NCBI GenBank assembly: GCA_028554795.2
Contig: CM068826.1
Span: forward strand, 105,996,602-106,060,601
Direction: 5' to 3'
Origin: Sinohyriopsis cumingii
Taxonomy: Eukaryota > Mollusca > Bivalvia > Unionida > Unionidae
DNA length: 64,000 bases
The position numbers and the translations under genes were made by a program. Below are positions 40,501 through 47,580 of the stretch, in pieces. The notes under the pieces are model-generated. The model did no database searches. It was not told the DNA's origin and saw only the letters and a list, made by a program, of their open reading frames with translations. How positions within the stretch are numbered: position 1 is the first letter of the stretch; the number at the start of each line of letters is the position of its first letter.

Positions 40501-43500
40501 TTTCATCCTTGTGGAAAGAAGAATGTAGGCCAGAACAAAGTCATCTTAACCGTGTTTATGAATTTTTTTCAACTGAAGGCTTTTGCCCATTGTCTAAGTC
40601 AGTAGAACTTTCTTTGTGTTCTTTCTTGGTTGATTTGGGCTATTATACAAGACCTGTTTCATAGTTACCTTTGCTACAGCAGGCAGAACCTGTGAAGATA
40701 TAGGCCTTGTTGGTTGACTTGATCTGTCTGCAGTTCCAGCATTATGGTTCAATTTATAGCATGACAGCCCTAGATTTCATTCCCAAAATTGCCTCCTCCC
40801 ACTCAAGGGTTTCAGTTCTTTGTCTTGATATCACCATCTTCTATAGACCCTCAGGGGCATCTACAGGACCCTGTCAGAGCTTCAAAATGGTATCTGAGGT
40901 GAACTGAGCCAGTCGGAAAAGGGACATCTTGCTTGGTCTTAATAGTCAGAGAAGGAAGTGATCATATTTCATGTCAGGATTTTGTCATTCTGGATATGAT
41001 GGGTTATACCTGACACTGACTATAAATGAAAAACAGTCTAGTGCACATTGGCTCATGAGGTTGTGGCAGCCACCACTATCATAGCAACCTCTCCCTAACT
41101 GCCACCATCCAAGCTGTGAGATGTAGGTCAGAGATAGCTTTCGTAAGCTCTTAAAGGCTTTTCATCCTAAACTGCTCAGTTTGACTAGTTCATACCTGTA
41201 CCAGCAGCATGACAGAATGCCTTCCCAGGTTAGTTAGTTTCACATGATGTGGTGTACTCTACTTCATCTGGATTTGTGGGTGGTTGGGAAATGTTTTTCT
41301 CTTAATAGTGTCCATGCATAAACTATGTGCTTACCCCTCACATAGAACTTGGAGCCGCTTTACATCATTTAGGAGACTTAAGACAGGGCCAACTTTTGGA
41401 TAAGGGGACGTAGCTCCCTCTTTCTCTTAATTTTTCTCCTAATGTATGATCAGGTAATGTATTTGAAGAAGGAACTCAAATGTTTCTTTGATAATATTTC
41501 TCTGATCATAAATTGGGCATATTCTTCCACCTTTTTTTCTGGCACTTTTTTATTTAGATCTAAGTAGACATTAGAAGTTGTATGGTCAAAACCCCATGTC
41601 AGCATGATAATCCATTCAGTGGGAGTAATGACATATTTTCCAGACAGCCACCATGACAGCCATATTGGATGTATGATTAGCACCATGTCAATTAGGGTGA
41701 GCTAGATCTCGTAAGAAGTCACTTGGTGAAAACCCAATGTTGATATAGCTATCCATTTGGAGGGGGGAGAACTCTACAGATAGTATGAACTTCTGAGAGA
41801 GTGACAGGTGTAAGGTGAAGTTGTTTGCATTTGCAACATGCACAGTGGAGAGAATATTGGCATACGTTTATGTTACTTTCATGTAATGTGGCTGAAATGT
41901 CTTTGGATATTGTACTTTTGGAAATTACACATGATCTAAGCTCATGGATAACCATGTACTTGAAAAATCAACCTGAATTAGTCTGAAGTACACTATCTTT
42001 AGTAGTTTTTAAATAGGGAAAACAAATTTTGCCAGTAATAGACAATAGCAGGTTGTGAAAGTGCAATGAATGAATTACCAAGTATATAAATTGTATTAAA
42101 AAAAAGTTATTGTTTTTTTATATAATCCATCTCTGAAGTCCAAGAAGTGAAAATGACAATGTGAAGGGATCAGTTTTTTTTTTATAGGTGCACATCTGAA
42201 GTGTGTATTCTCTATAACCCATGTTACATTTATGGATCATACACCAAAATAAAGAGAATAGAAAGTTCTTTTAACAGTACTTAATATATACAGTGGTTTT
42301 AAATAGTCAGTATAAGTGTGAGGAAAACCTGAGAAATTTTTTTTCTTTAAATATGTAACCCTTTGCAAAATACAAAACTGTAGAGTACCACCTTGGGAGG
42401 AGAAGAGATAACAACTTTTTCAAGATGGCCACTGTGTTAGACATGTTGATGGTCAGTCTGTATCTTTATAATTTTTGGACCAGCTAGACACCATAAGAAA
42501 TCTGCTGACCTCAGGTCAGAATAACCTTCCATTTAAAAGGAGTAGCAGTAACAAGATTTTCATACTGGATGTCACATCAGTACCATTGTAAGACCAACAA
42601 GACTTTAATGTAAGAAGTCTTTTTCTGAAAACCCAATGTTGATATGACTTTCTGCTTAGGAGGAGTAAGAAAAACAATTTTCAAGATGGATGCCATATTG
42701 GATATCAGATTTCACACCATATCCATTAAGACAGACTAGCCATTGTTTTAAGTCTTCCAGTGAAAACAAAATGTAATTACCATTCTTGCCAGCTTATAAG
42801 TCGATGCGGAGTATAAGTTGATTCAGTATATTTGGCAGATTTTCCATCCTTCACTCATATATAAGTCGATGCGGAGTATAAGACGATTGTTTTTTTTCAC
42901 TTCGTTCCACACAGCATTGCGAATTTTATTCTATCAGTAACTCAGTAACCTTTCCGGTCAGGACAATTAACTGTAACTAAAAGTACCTAATTTGTTTCAC
43001 ACAAAGTGTTTTAAATATTTTATTTACTTTCAGCTACATATAATGATGCTGACTGAAAATTTATTGAATTACAGATAGGAGAAAACTCTAGATGCTGTGT
43101 TGAATTAAACTAGAATAACTTCCGGTTTCATAAATATTAAAAGTATCACTGAATGTTGTTTCAGATTACCAGCAATAAGGAAATTGCATCATTAATACTA
43201 GAATGCTTTTTCCAGTTTTTGGGGGGCAAGAGAGATAGAGAGTGAGGGATACATATGTATTCCATCACATTTTTCTTCTTGACTCTCATGATCAAAATCA
43301 AAAATGGTCCAATATACAAGAGGGAGAGATTTCATCTCTTCACGTTTGTGTTTTGCTTTTTTTGTTGTTGCTTTTTTTTACCTTATTGCCCTCGTTTATC
43401 TGAAGCTTTTGTCAAACAGAGAAAATATTACTAAATGAAAGAGTACATGTAAACTATGAAAATAAATACCATTCTCCTTCCAAGGTTTTAAATATTCACA

Positions 43501-46500
43501 GTAGCTATATCCATGTAGACTCCATTTATTTTAAGTCCCAAAAAGAACCATTTTGCATGCTGTCTAATTTTCTTTGCAAGTATAACGACCTATCAATTCC
43601 CAACAAATAAGATTTTTTTAAAAGTACATGCACACTTCCTGTACTTGGGTGGCAATTGTTATTTGGTCTTTGCTCATGCTAGATGTACTTTAAATTGCTG
43701 TTGGTTCCATTGGCAAGTTAAAAAATGTCACTGGCTGAGAAATTTACATAAATAACCTCCTGGAATTTCTTTTCATTATATGGTATGGTATTCATAGTAC
43801 CCATGGGTAGCCTCATTTCTCTTTTGGTAGCCTCGCTAATCTGATTTGGTCTGCCAAATCTTGACCACAAACAGGTGTTAGCTTGGAATGACTGTAGCAT
43901 ATTTAATTAGTATGTAAATACCACTACAAAGCCATGTGATTCTTGGACAGTGGAAGTGGCAACAATAACTAGAAGGAATTGCTTACCTAGTGGTATTAAC
44001 TGATAGTGGAATATGGTACTACATTTGTGCCCTCGTGCATGAGTAAGGTCAGTCATCAGGTAAGCTAACAGTACATATTTACAATTGTGAAGATGTCTCT
44101 CTCTCTCTTTGTCTGTCTCTCTCAATGGGGCAAAAGTTTTATTTGATTCTTGGGTGCAAGAAGAAAATTGTGATTGATTATGTCTTTGTCACGGTTATTC
44201 ATCTTCTAACTTGTCAATTCTAATGCACATATATGTAATCAAATTTAAACAAGGCATATTATAAACAAATTACTGGCGCATTCTGCTTTAGCACAATTAC
44301 ATCTGATGGATGTTAATTTTTAATACTGACAGTCTTGTAATTGTTTTAAATACTCAGTGTGGGATCCTGTATTTTTTTAATAAACAACCTCTTCCCCAAA
44401 ATGAAATATTTTTTATACGTTATTTTTCATGCTTTTGGAGAATTGTTTTCCATACACAAAATATGATAAAGCGATTTGGATGACTTAGTCCTTATATAAG
44501 TTAATTTGGATGAAGCAAAGATTTTCTGGTCAAAAAGTATTGTCTTACAGGTCAACAAATATGGTATGACCAGCCATTTAGGAGAAGTAGCCATAACAGG
44601 ATTTTTAATATTGGCACCACTTAATTTGCAACCAAATAGACATTATAAGAAATCTTTCATTTAAAATCCCATTCTGACAGGACCATTCATTCAGGAGCAG
44701 TAGTGATAATAAGGTTTTCAAAATGACTACTATGATGGAAATATTGGATGTATGAGCACCAGCATTTTCGGTTAGGACAAACTATACATCACATGAAGTC
44801 TTTTAGTAAAACTCCATGTTGATATGACCACCTATTCAGGAGGAGTAATTGTATGCTTTTCAAAATGGCTACTTTAACCATCCATTAGTAGATATCAGAT
44901 CAGCACCATTTTCATTTTAGACATCATAACCATCTGGTGCAAACTCCATGTCAATGTGGTAGCCATATTAGACATCAGATTGACACCATTTTCATGTAGG
45001 ACAACCTAGACATCATTAGTGGTCTTAAGTATAAAACACATATCAATATGACTTTCTGTTCAGGAGAAGCAGTGATAACATTTTCATGATGGTTGCCATG
45101 TAGGTCATAATGGATGTCAGATCGACACCATCTTCATTTAGGACTAGCTGTATGCCCTAAGAAGTCGTTCATTGAAAATCCAATTCCACATGACCTCCAT
45201 TCAGGAAGAGTAGGGGTAACAAGATTTTCATGATGGCCACCGTGGCAGTCATGTTGGATGTCCAAGTGGCACCATTTTCAATTGGGACCAGCTAGACCAT
45301 TTGATGAATATGTGTGTAAAGTTCTATGGCAATCCTTGCATTAGTTTAAGAGGAGTAGCTATAAGAAAGTTGTGCTAATGGACAGTGGATGAAAGACCAG
45401 TCCATAAGCTCTTCTGGTCTATAACCAGTGAAGCTAAAATTATTTCCTAATCTTGCAAAAACATCTTCAGATATTAAGTTTTCAATAACATTGTAAGTGT
45501 GATGACATCATATACTATCATTGTGTACACTTGTGACAAATAGGAATATCTCATGGATTTCTCACAAAAAACTTCTTGAACAAAACTAAAGTATATTGAA
45601 TCATACATCATTCAGTTTTATGCTCTTGTATATTGAATTTCCACTTTATGCTTTTATACATTGAATTTCCACTTTGTGCTCTTATGCATTGAATTTCCAC
45701 TTTATGCTCTTGTATATTGAATTTCCACTTTACGCTCTTATGCATTGAATTTCCACTTTATGCTCTTGTATATTGAATTCCACTTTATGCTCTTATGCAT
45801 TGAATTTCCACTTTATGCTCTTGTATATTGAATTTCCACTTTATGCTCTTATATATTGAATTTCCACTTTATGCTCTTATGCATTGAATTTCCACTTTAT
45901 GCTCTTGTATATTGAATTTCCACTTTATGTTCTTTTACATTGAATTTCCACTTTATGCTCTTGTATATTGAATTTCCACTTTATGTTCTTATACATTGAA
46001 TTTCCACTTTATGCTCTTATGCATTGAATTTCCACTTTATGCTCTTGTATATTGAATTTCCACTTTATACTCTTATGCATTGAATTTCCACTTTATGCTC
46101 TTGTATATTGAATTTCCACTTTATGTTCTTATACATTGAATTTCCACTTTATGCTCTTATACATTGAATTTCCACTTTATGTTCTTATACATTGAATTTC
46201 CACTTTATGCTCTTATGCATTGAATTGCTCTTGTATATTGAATTTCCACTTTATGTTCTTATACATTGAATTTCCACTTTATGCTCTTATGCATTGAATT
46301 GCTCTTGTATATTGAATTTCCACTTTATGCTCTTGTATATTGAATTTCCACTTTATGCTCTTATGCATTGAATTTCCACTTTATACTCTTGTATATTGAA
46401 TTTCCACTTTATGCTCTTATACATTGAATTTCCACTTTATGCTCTTATGCATTGAATTTCCACTTTATGCTCTTGTATATTGAATTTCCACTTTATGCTC

Positions 46501-46878
46501 TTATGCATTGAATTTCCACTTTATGCTCTTGTGCATTGAATTTCCACTTTATGTTCTTATACATTGAATTTCCACTTTATGTTCTTATACATTGATTTTC
46601 CACTTTATGCTCTTATGCATTGAATTTTCACTTTTAAAGGTTTTTATTCCTGGAGGAACAACAAGAATGGTTCCTGGTTCATCCAAGCTTTGACAGAAGT
46701 GTTGGCAAAAAGCTGGCAGACCTTGGACCTGCTGACAATCCTGACCCGTGTCAACAAAAAGGTGGCCTTGGAATTCACTTCCAATACATCAGATCCTGCA
46801 ATGAAGAATAAGAAGCAGATACCTATGATCACATCAATGCTTACTAAAGAAATCAAATTCAAAGCAAAGGACCAATGA
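7464..46878 (+). CDS. CASP3/7-like: executioner caspase gene, caspase-3/7-like (gene span, exons listed separately)
   Basis: Cysteine protease of clan CD that cuts after aspartate and carries out apoptotic proteolysis in the cytosol. Exons in order are 7464-7521 (candidate), 19066-19340, 29638-29819, 36584-36719 and 46640-46878, with intron phases 2, 1, 0 and 1 matching at each join. The four secure exons give 276 residues. They show the p20 core (IIINN, ERAGTDVDG), the catalytic-His motif SHGEEG, catalytic Cys in QACQG, a D-rich inter-subunit linker (LDVADAKG), and p10 with YSWRN, GSWFIQ and a C-terminus containing SMLTKE. Total length with the small N-terminal exon fits short-prodomain executioners (about 280-310 residues). 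The first exon was not found, so a longer CARD or DED prodomain cannot be excluded. The introns are filled with SINEs, minisatellites and transposon relics. Known from the family: the zymogen is activated by cleavage between p20 and p10. Which of caspase-3, -6 or -7 is the nearest relative was not resolved. Confidence 0.93.
7522..8571. other. caspase intron, no element recognised
   Basis: AT-rich intronic sequence between the candidate N-terminal exon and the 86-bp minisatellite. Nothing coding or structured was recognised. Confidence 0.5.
8572..10445. repeat. 86-bp minisatellite, about 22 copies, with a five-unit higher-order period
   Basis: The unit starts GAGTCTAGTGAGTGTGGAG and ends TTCCTTTTGCT; the first full copy measures 86 bp. 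Sub-types differ at fixed places, for example TTTGATGAGTC versus TTTGCTGAGTC, and TTGCCACATG versus a shortened CCCTTTCCACATG. The TTTGATGA sub-type recurs near 9153, 9583 and 10010, a spacing of about 430 bp or five units, so the array was amplified in five-unit blocks. Short open frames inside it have no coding signature. Confidence 0.95.
10446..13480. other. caspase intron with simple repeats
   Basis: Contains a GA-rich microsatellite at about 10568-10592, a G10 run near 10727, a short ATA repeat near 12320 and several homopolymer runs. No exon or element boundary was recognised. Confidence 0.5.
13485..14325. mobile_element. foldback-type element with long imperfect inverted repeats
   Basis: The first ~200 bp and the reverse complement of the last ~200 bp align. 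Examples are CTGCATGAAATCGATATGAA near 13548 against CTGCATGAAATCGATAGGAA read backwards from about 14275, and AAAGCATAGCC at the left against GGCTATC at the right. A second copy of the left and central parts lies at 31561-32150. No transposase is visible, so this is a non-autonomous element, and exact ends are uncertain by some tens of bases. Confidence 0.6.
14326..15170. other. caspase intron, no element recognised
   Basis: AT-rich sequence with a T-run near 14828 and no recognisable exon or repeat. Short phrases near 15180-15260 (GGAAAAAATCTGGAAAAGAC) resemble the MITE family at 4535. Confidence 0.5.
15290..16090 (+). pseudogene. decayed DIRS-type tyrosine recombinase
   Basis: Around 15589 a frame reads RPVSSSLIPRWNLS. 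After a T-rich insertion, a second frame from 15720 reads KTVFLLSLASARRIELCALS, followed by FDLVSLLYQAGFL, with a stop at 15945-15947. This order (RPV..WNLS, then KTVFLLSLAS..R..EL) matches the core of the phage-integrase-like recombinase of DIRS retroelements, including the first catalytic arginine region (ARR.EL). Conceptual translation downstream carries further fragments with stops and frame changes up to about 16090. No reverse transcriptase was recognised next to it. The copy is dead and sits in a caspase intron. Confidence 0.62.
16197..16405 (+). mobile_element. diverged family-A SINE copy, head truncated
   Basis: It contains the family body (AATGTGGGCATG, AAGCTTGTCAGTAG, GCCATGTATAGCC, GTGCTGAAAAATGGC) and the tail ATTAAACCCACAAAACC. 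The A-box part of the tRNA head is missing or mutated. It is more diverged from the consensus than the copies at 6513 or 61902, so probably older. No target duplication was identified. Confidence 0.75.
17340..17620 (+). repeat. dispersed degenerate repeat family D (AAATGGTGCCAGTCAGACATCC type)
   Basis: Two adjacent copies carry AAATGGTGCCAGTCA at about 17342 and 17475 and a GAAAATCTTG phrase downstream in each. The same family forms longer arrays at 37340-38270 (same strand) and at 41440-45440 (opposite strand). No coding potential. Confidence 0.6.
17815..18167 (+). mobile_element. tRNA-derived SINE, family B
   Basis: The head carries an A-box-like TGGCCTAAGTGGTTAG and a B-box-like GGGTTCAAACCCTGG at tRNA spacing. 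A body of about 270 bp follows (GACTGGGTGGGACATGATGC, CTAGACATGACTATAAACTC) and ends TTAAAAATCCAAATC then (AC)n. A second copy of the same family lies reversed at 55685-55999. It is distinct from family A in head, body and tail. Confidence 0.82.
18168..19065. other. caspase intron, no element recognised
   Basis: AT-rich intronic sequence ending in the strong polypyrimidine tract GACTTGACTCTCTTCACAG in front of the first secure caspase exon. Confidence 0.5.
19066..19340 (+). CDS. CASP3/7-like: caspase p20 exon 1 (substrate-pocket Arg, first helix)
   Basis: 275 nt: one base completing a codon, 91 codons, one base. Acceptor CTCTTCACAG|T, donor CCACAG|GTAAAA. It encodes FKVTPQNSYNAG, then the start of the fold: a DHDNRGMAIIINNKTF strand and ERAGTDVDGMALLSAFKAMGF, the loop and helix that in caspases carries the arginine gripping the P1 aspartate (here R of ERAGTDVD). 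It ends in the second helix (VKEMVSILST). An in-frame ATG at 19112 exists, but the frame stays open back to the splice acceptor and the peptide before it is protein-like, so I do not take it as the start. Confidence 0.95.
19341..20099. other. caspase intron
   Basis: Contains a CT-rich microsatellite at about 19922-19953 and otherwise unstructured AT-rich sequence. Confidence 0.5.
20100..20728. repeat. 57-bp minisatellite, 11 copies, open on both strands
   Basis: The unit begins CAACCTAATTCCACCCACC and ends GATTCTAAGATA. Eleven copies are nearly identical. Because 57 is a multiple of three and neither strand carries a stop in one frame, long frames appear on both: a 19-residue repeat containing KIQPNSTHLITLSV on +, and one containing ELGCILESIN on -. 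One base (TTCCATT versus TTTCATT) alternates for much of the array, giving a P/S order PPSPSPSPPPS in the + translation. The array sits in a caspase intron with no splice sites supporting its use as an exon. Confidence 0.95.
20729..22380. other. caspase intron, simple repeats only
   Basis: Contains (CA)n near 20836 and (TC)n at about 21381-21399; otherwise AT-rich. The frame near 22178 (RMQSFKNWFDIFPNH) has some protein texture and may be the left edge of the polymerase relic that follows. Confidence 0.45.
22380..24240 (+). pseudogene. decayed protein-primed family-B DNA polymerase, Polinton/Maverick type
   Basis: Fragments in several + frames keep the order of this polymerase. The exonuclease part includes QNLYGCNSHF near 22980 (an altered NLxGYDSH-type motif). 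The spacer shows NWEQFEDTQL near 23230. The region before the palm includes SGLSWNASLKKTGIKHEQL near 23465. A later segment keeps EEDLEFPEELHGIHNDY near 23773, and HVTKVY near 24042 follows. Stops and frame changes separate all of these, so the copy cannot be functional. Known from the family: such polymerases replicate large self-synthesising, virus-related transposons. No integrase, packaging ATPase or capsid gene was recognised nearby. A perfect palindrome interrupts the gene at 23956-24038. Confidence 0.75.
23956..24038. repeat. perfect palindrome, 38-bp arms, 7-bp loop
   Basis: The left arm at 23956-23993 begins AATAGAACTATGGCCCATTA. The right arm at 24001-24038 is its exact reverse complement, separated by CCTAGTG. 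The left arm reads in the frame expected for this part of the polymerase relic, so the right arm is probably a local inverted duplication. It could extrude as a cruciform or form a hairpin in RNA. Confidence 0.95.
24241..25737. other. unresolved, possibly more of the Polinton-like relic
   Basis: The base texture is more balanced than in flanking introns. Moderately long frames lie on the - strand (24367-24651 and 24709-24930), as would suit oppositely oriented genes of a Polinton, but no capsid, protease, ATPase or integrase motif is recognisable. It may equally be unrelated decayed sequence. Confidence 0.35.
25739..25931. repeat. 21-bp minisatellite, 9 copies
   Basis: Unit TGACATTCCAAGTAATTATAA. 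Positions alternate between AACTATAA and AATTATAA for much of the array, giving a 42-bp dimer period. The first and last copies carry TTCCCAG instead of TTCCAAG. The length is a multiple of three, so both strands stay open. Not coding. Confidence 0.93.
25932..26919. other. caspase intron, no element recognised
   Basis: AT-rich sequence with no exon, SINE or array. Confidence 0.5.
26920..27180. repeat. 102-bp tandem repeat, about 2.5 copies
   Basis: CTCCCGGCATCTAAC at 26920, CTCCCAACATCTAAC at 27022 and CTCCCAGCATCTAAC at 27124 mark starts exactly 102 bp apart. Shared segments include CAGGGCCCAGTCTTCATT and AAAACCAGCC. The unit is a multiple of three, so a 116-codon frame runs through it, but the frame has no recognisable domain. 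Confidence 0.88.
27678..27828 (-). mobile_element. 5'-truncated SINE, family A
   Basis: On the - strand only the 3' half of the family is present: body from AGCTTCTCGTGGGT-like sequence to the tail AAACCCTACAACAACAAC. A 12-bp target duplication AATTTGGGTGGT lies at 27678-27689 and 27817-27828, directly at the truncation point, so the copy was inserted already shortened and not trimmed later. Confidence 0.88.
27829..28847. other. caspase intron, no element recognised
   Basis: AT-rich; no array or exon was found. Confidence 0.45.
28848..28998. repeat. short minisatellite, about 24-bp units, 6 copies
   Basis: Units begin AATGG or ATTGG and run through AAATATACAGCTATACTT. Unit length varies between about 23 and 25 bp because of A-run differences. 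Confidence 0.85.
29406..29498 (+). CDS. CASP3/7-like: candidate in-frame cassette exon of the caspase
   Basis: Acceptor TTTGTCTCCTTTAG and donor TTTACAG|GTAAGT bound 93 nt with no stop. The exon takes two bases to complete a phase-1 codon and ends with one base, so it is symmetric (1-1) and a multiple of three. It can be included between the exons at 19066-19340 and 29638-29819 without changing frame. It would add 31 residues (starting EEKFGNKDMFLQ, then a hydrophobic LQLAILHTLNL) between the second p20 helix and the strand leading to the catalytic His. Direct joining of the two flanking exons already gives a normal caspase length, so this is either alternatively spliced or a fortuitous pseudo-exon. 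Confidence 0.45.
29638..29819 (+). CDS. CASP3/7-like: caspase p20 exon 2 (catalytic His)
   Basis: 182 nt: two bases finishing a codon begun in the previous exon (G+CT, Ala), then 60 codons. Acceptor TTTATTTATAG, donor ATTCAG|GTACAT. It encodes the strand DCFMCAILSHGEEGVIYG with the catalytic His of SHGEEG, then LQSLLRFFKGNACPGLVGKP and KIFFIQ. It stops exactly after the Q of the active-site pentapeptide, in phase 0. The conserved context is strong enough to fix family membership alone. Confidence 0.97.
29820..30316. other. caspase intron, no element recognised
   Basis: AT-rich sequence between the catalytic-His exon and the inverted-repeat segment. Confidence 0.5.
30317..33366. mobile_element. 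3-kb segment bounded by ~165-bp inverted repeats
   Basis: The left end (from ATGTTTCTCC at 30317 to about 30485) and the reverse complement of the right end (about 33190-33366) align over their length. Shared blocks are AATATTAGCC, AGCCCTA.TAAAAGAC, CTTTTCCTGT.TATTTCC, AGGGCA.TAACTC and ACCTCCCC....CACCACC.GGTGT. It may be one DNA transposon with long terminal inverted repeats or two copies of a shorter repeat in opposite orientation. The interior holds a copy of the 13.5-kb foldback repeat and several short frames without a recognised transposase. Target duplication was not established. Confidence 0.6.
31561..32150. repeat. second copy of the foldback repeat at 13485
   Basis: Runs parallel to 13487-14165, sharing for example GCTAGCAAACTTAAACGTT, CTTTAATCTGCTGAAAGA, GTTGAGAATTATATGTTCTT and GTTGTGAAGTCATGTGACTA. 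The right inverted arm present in the first copy is missing here. The copy lies inside the 30317-33366 segment. Confidence 0.8.
33367..34935. other. caspase intron, no element recognised
   Basis: No convincing exon. Some fragments just before 34936 probably belong to the recombinase relic that follows. Confidence 0.4.
34936..35155 (+). pseudogene. C-terminal fragment of a Crypton-like tyrosine recombinase
   Basis: A 72-codon frame reads LCQKLIQNNVTDTQAKHITG followed by HKNPNSLNNYQ. This is the end of a tyrosine recombinase domain: the H-x-x-G-H box and, shortly after, the candidate nucleophilic Tyr of SLNNY, in the style of Crypton-derived recombinases and their domesticated relatives. The N-terminal part with the first catalytic Arg is not seen in frame upstream, and the frame stops soon after, so this is a truncated relic. 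It is different from the DIRS-type recombinase at 15.7 kb. Confidence 0.6.
35156..36583. other. caspase intron, no element recognised
   Basis: AT-rich sequence with a short near-duplicate phrase (ATGCATCATTT.ACATCTTGG) at about 35947 and 36003. Ends in the acceptor CTACCTTGTTCAG at 36583. Confidence 0.45.
36584..36719 (+). CDS. CASP3/7-like: caspase exon with catalytic Cys and p20/p10 linker
   Basis: 136 nt: 45 codons plus one base. It opens with ACQGQKFDDGVA, so with the previous exon's Q it forms the active-site pentapeptide QACQG with the nucleophilic Cys. The following LDVADAKGFMPKEI carries aspartates suitable for inter-subunit processing (DVAD|A is the best candidate). It then enters p10 with SEADFLIAYSVVP. 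Donor CCAG|GTAAAT, phase 1. Confidence 0.97.
36720..37339. other. caspase intron, no element recognised
   Basis: AT-rich; no structure was found. Confidence 0.45.
37340..38270 (+). repeat. array of dispersed repeat family D, forward orientation
   Basis: Degenerate copies, roughly 110-170 bp apart, of a unit with AAATGGTGC..CAGACATCC, GCCATCTTGAAAATC, ACTACT and TTTTCACTAAAAGACTT. The same unit appears once or twice at 17340 and in reverse complement at 41440-41760, 42390-42790 and 44540-45440. No coding signal. Confidence 0.75.
38271..41300. other. decayed, possibly retroelement-derived stretch
   Basis: The base composition is more balanced than in neighbouring introns and many broken frames of 60-95 codons occur on both strands. 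A - strand phrase near 39780 (HLEGGQLVVTMSN) is weakly reminiscent of the RNase H-like part of DIRS or Gypsy retroelements. No full domain is recognisable, so this is only a suggestion of origin. Confidence 0.3.
41440..41760 (-). repeat. dispersed repeat family D, reverse orientation
   Basis: Reverse complements of the 37.3-kb unit: AGTCACTTGGTGAAAACCCA, AGCCATATTGGATGTATGAT, AGCACCATGTCAATTAGG. One to two units. Confidence 0.65.
42390..42790 (-). repeat. dispersed repeat family D, reverse orientation
   Basis: About three degenerate units with AAGATGGCCACTG, AAACCCAATGTTGATATGAC and ACCATATCCATTAAGAC. Followed at 42790-42890 by two phrases CTTATAAGTCGATGCGGAGT / ATATAAGTCGATGCGGAGT 70 bp apart, a different short repeat. 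Confidence 0.65.
42890..44539. other. caspase intron, no element recognised
   Basis: AT-rich sequence with a short CT-rich microsatellite near 44096-44124. No exon was found. Confidence 0.45.
44540..45440 (-). repeat. array of dispersed repeat family D, reverse orientation
   Basis: About six degenerate units with ACCATTTTCAT.TAGGACNA, GTCATATTGGATGTC-type and CATTCAGGAGGAGTAG phrases. Orientation is opposite to the array at 37340-38270. Confidence 0.72.
45615..46636. repeat. 28-bp minisatellite, about 36 copies, abutting the last caspase exon
   Basis: Unit GAATTTCCACTTTATGCTCTTATGCATT. The main variants CTTGTATATT, CTTATGCATT and CTTATACATT often alternate, giving a 56-bp dimer period in places. 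A few units lack the TTTCCACTTTAT part (near 46224 and 46300). The final unit, GAATTTTCACTTTTAAAG, is itself the polypyrimidine tract and splice acceptor of the exon starting at 46640. Confidence 0.95.
46640..46878 (+). CDS. CASP3/7-like: caspase p10 terminal exon
   Basis: Two bases complete the Gly codon begun at 36719; the exon then runs 79 codons to TGA at 46876-46878. It encodes FYSWRNNKNGSWFIQALTEV with the substrate-binding YSWRN and GSWFIQ of executioner caspases. LTILTRVNKKVALEF, KKQIPMITSMLTKE and the C-terminus IKFKAKDQ follow. The acceptor TTTTCACTTTTAAAG is supplied by the last unit of the 28-bp minisatellite. The length after YSWRN matches caspase-3/7, so the C-terminus looks intact. 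Confidence 0.97.
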
Positions 46879-47580
46879 TTAGATCAAGATTTCACTGTTA
46901 ACTATGATTGTATTTTATTTTCCTACACATGAATCTTGCTAGTATTGATGAGAGGATTGTAAAGGAAGGGGGGGTATGATGTCTTGGTTTAAAATGTGCA
47001 TAATCCTTTTTATTGCAATGACTGTGTTACTCTCATTCCTATGCTGTGTGTGTGTAGCAGAGTTTAGTTTACTAATTTATACTTGGGGTTGGGGGGGGGG
47101 GTCGCATGCTACTGGGAAAACAGGAACGAGTTGGGAGAAAGAATCCTGACCAGGAATAGCCCTTTAATTTTGAAGTATTGATTGAAATAAGGAAAAAGAC
47201 TGGAATTTTAAGCCACTATTTGATCACAAAAAATATATAATTGAGACACAACAGAATAAATTGGTAATTATTTTTTATATATAGTTTTTACAGTCATTTT
47301 TGGAGGTTGCAGCTCTTTACAGCCAGTTGTGATACAGTCATTTTATGGATCATTTGGATGCTTACCCTTAGTATATTTGTAGTCAGTCTAAGTGCACAGG
47401 CAATTGGCTTGCTCAAGTAGACTCGTGACCTCTTTGCAACATATTGGTATCTTATTTTTTGTATGTACATTTTTATATCTATAAACTATGAAGACTGGCA
47501 TCACAATGTGTCAACACCTTTGTGATGTCCAATTATGTTGAGTGTAAAAGAAAAGTAATAAAGCTTTCTTCCCAAGTTCT
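46879..47580 (+). other. caspase 3' UTR (probable)
   Basis: Follows the stop codon; contains a G-rich segment with a G11 run at 47091-47101 and an AATAAA at 47557-47562. Later AATAAA hexamers near 47729 and 48768 could give longer forms. Confidence 0.6.
47557..47562 (+). promoter_or_regulatory. probable poly(A) signal of the caspase gene
   Basis: AATAAA in GTAATAAAGCTTTCTTCC, about 680 bases after the stop codon, the first canonical hexamer downstream. Confidence 0.55.

Noticed and set aside
45615-46636. CRISPR-like array
   Set aside because: Units are contiguous direct repeats without unique spacers, in a eukaryotic intron. The same applies to the other arrays.
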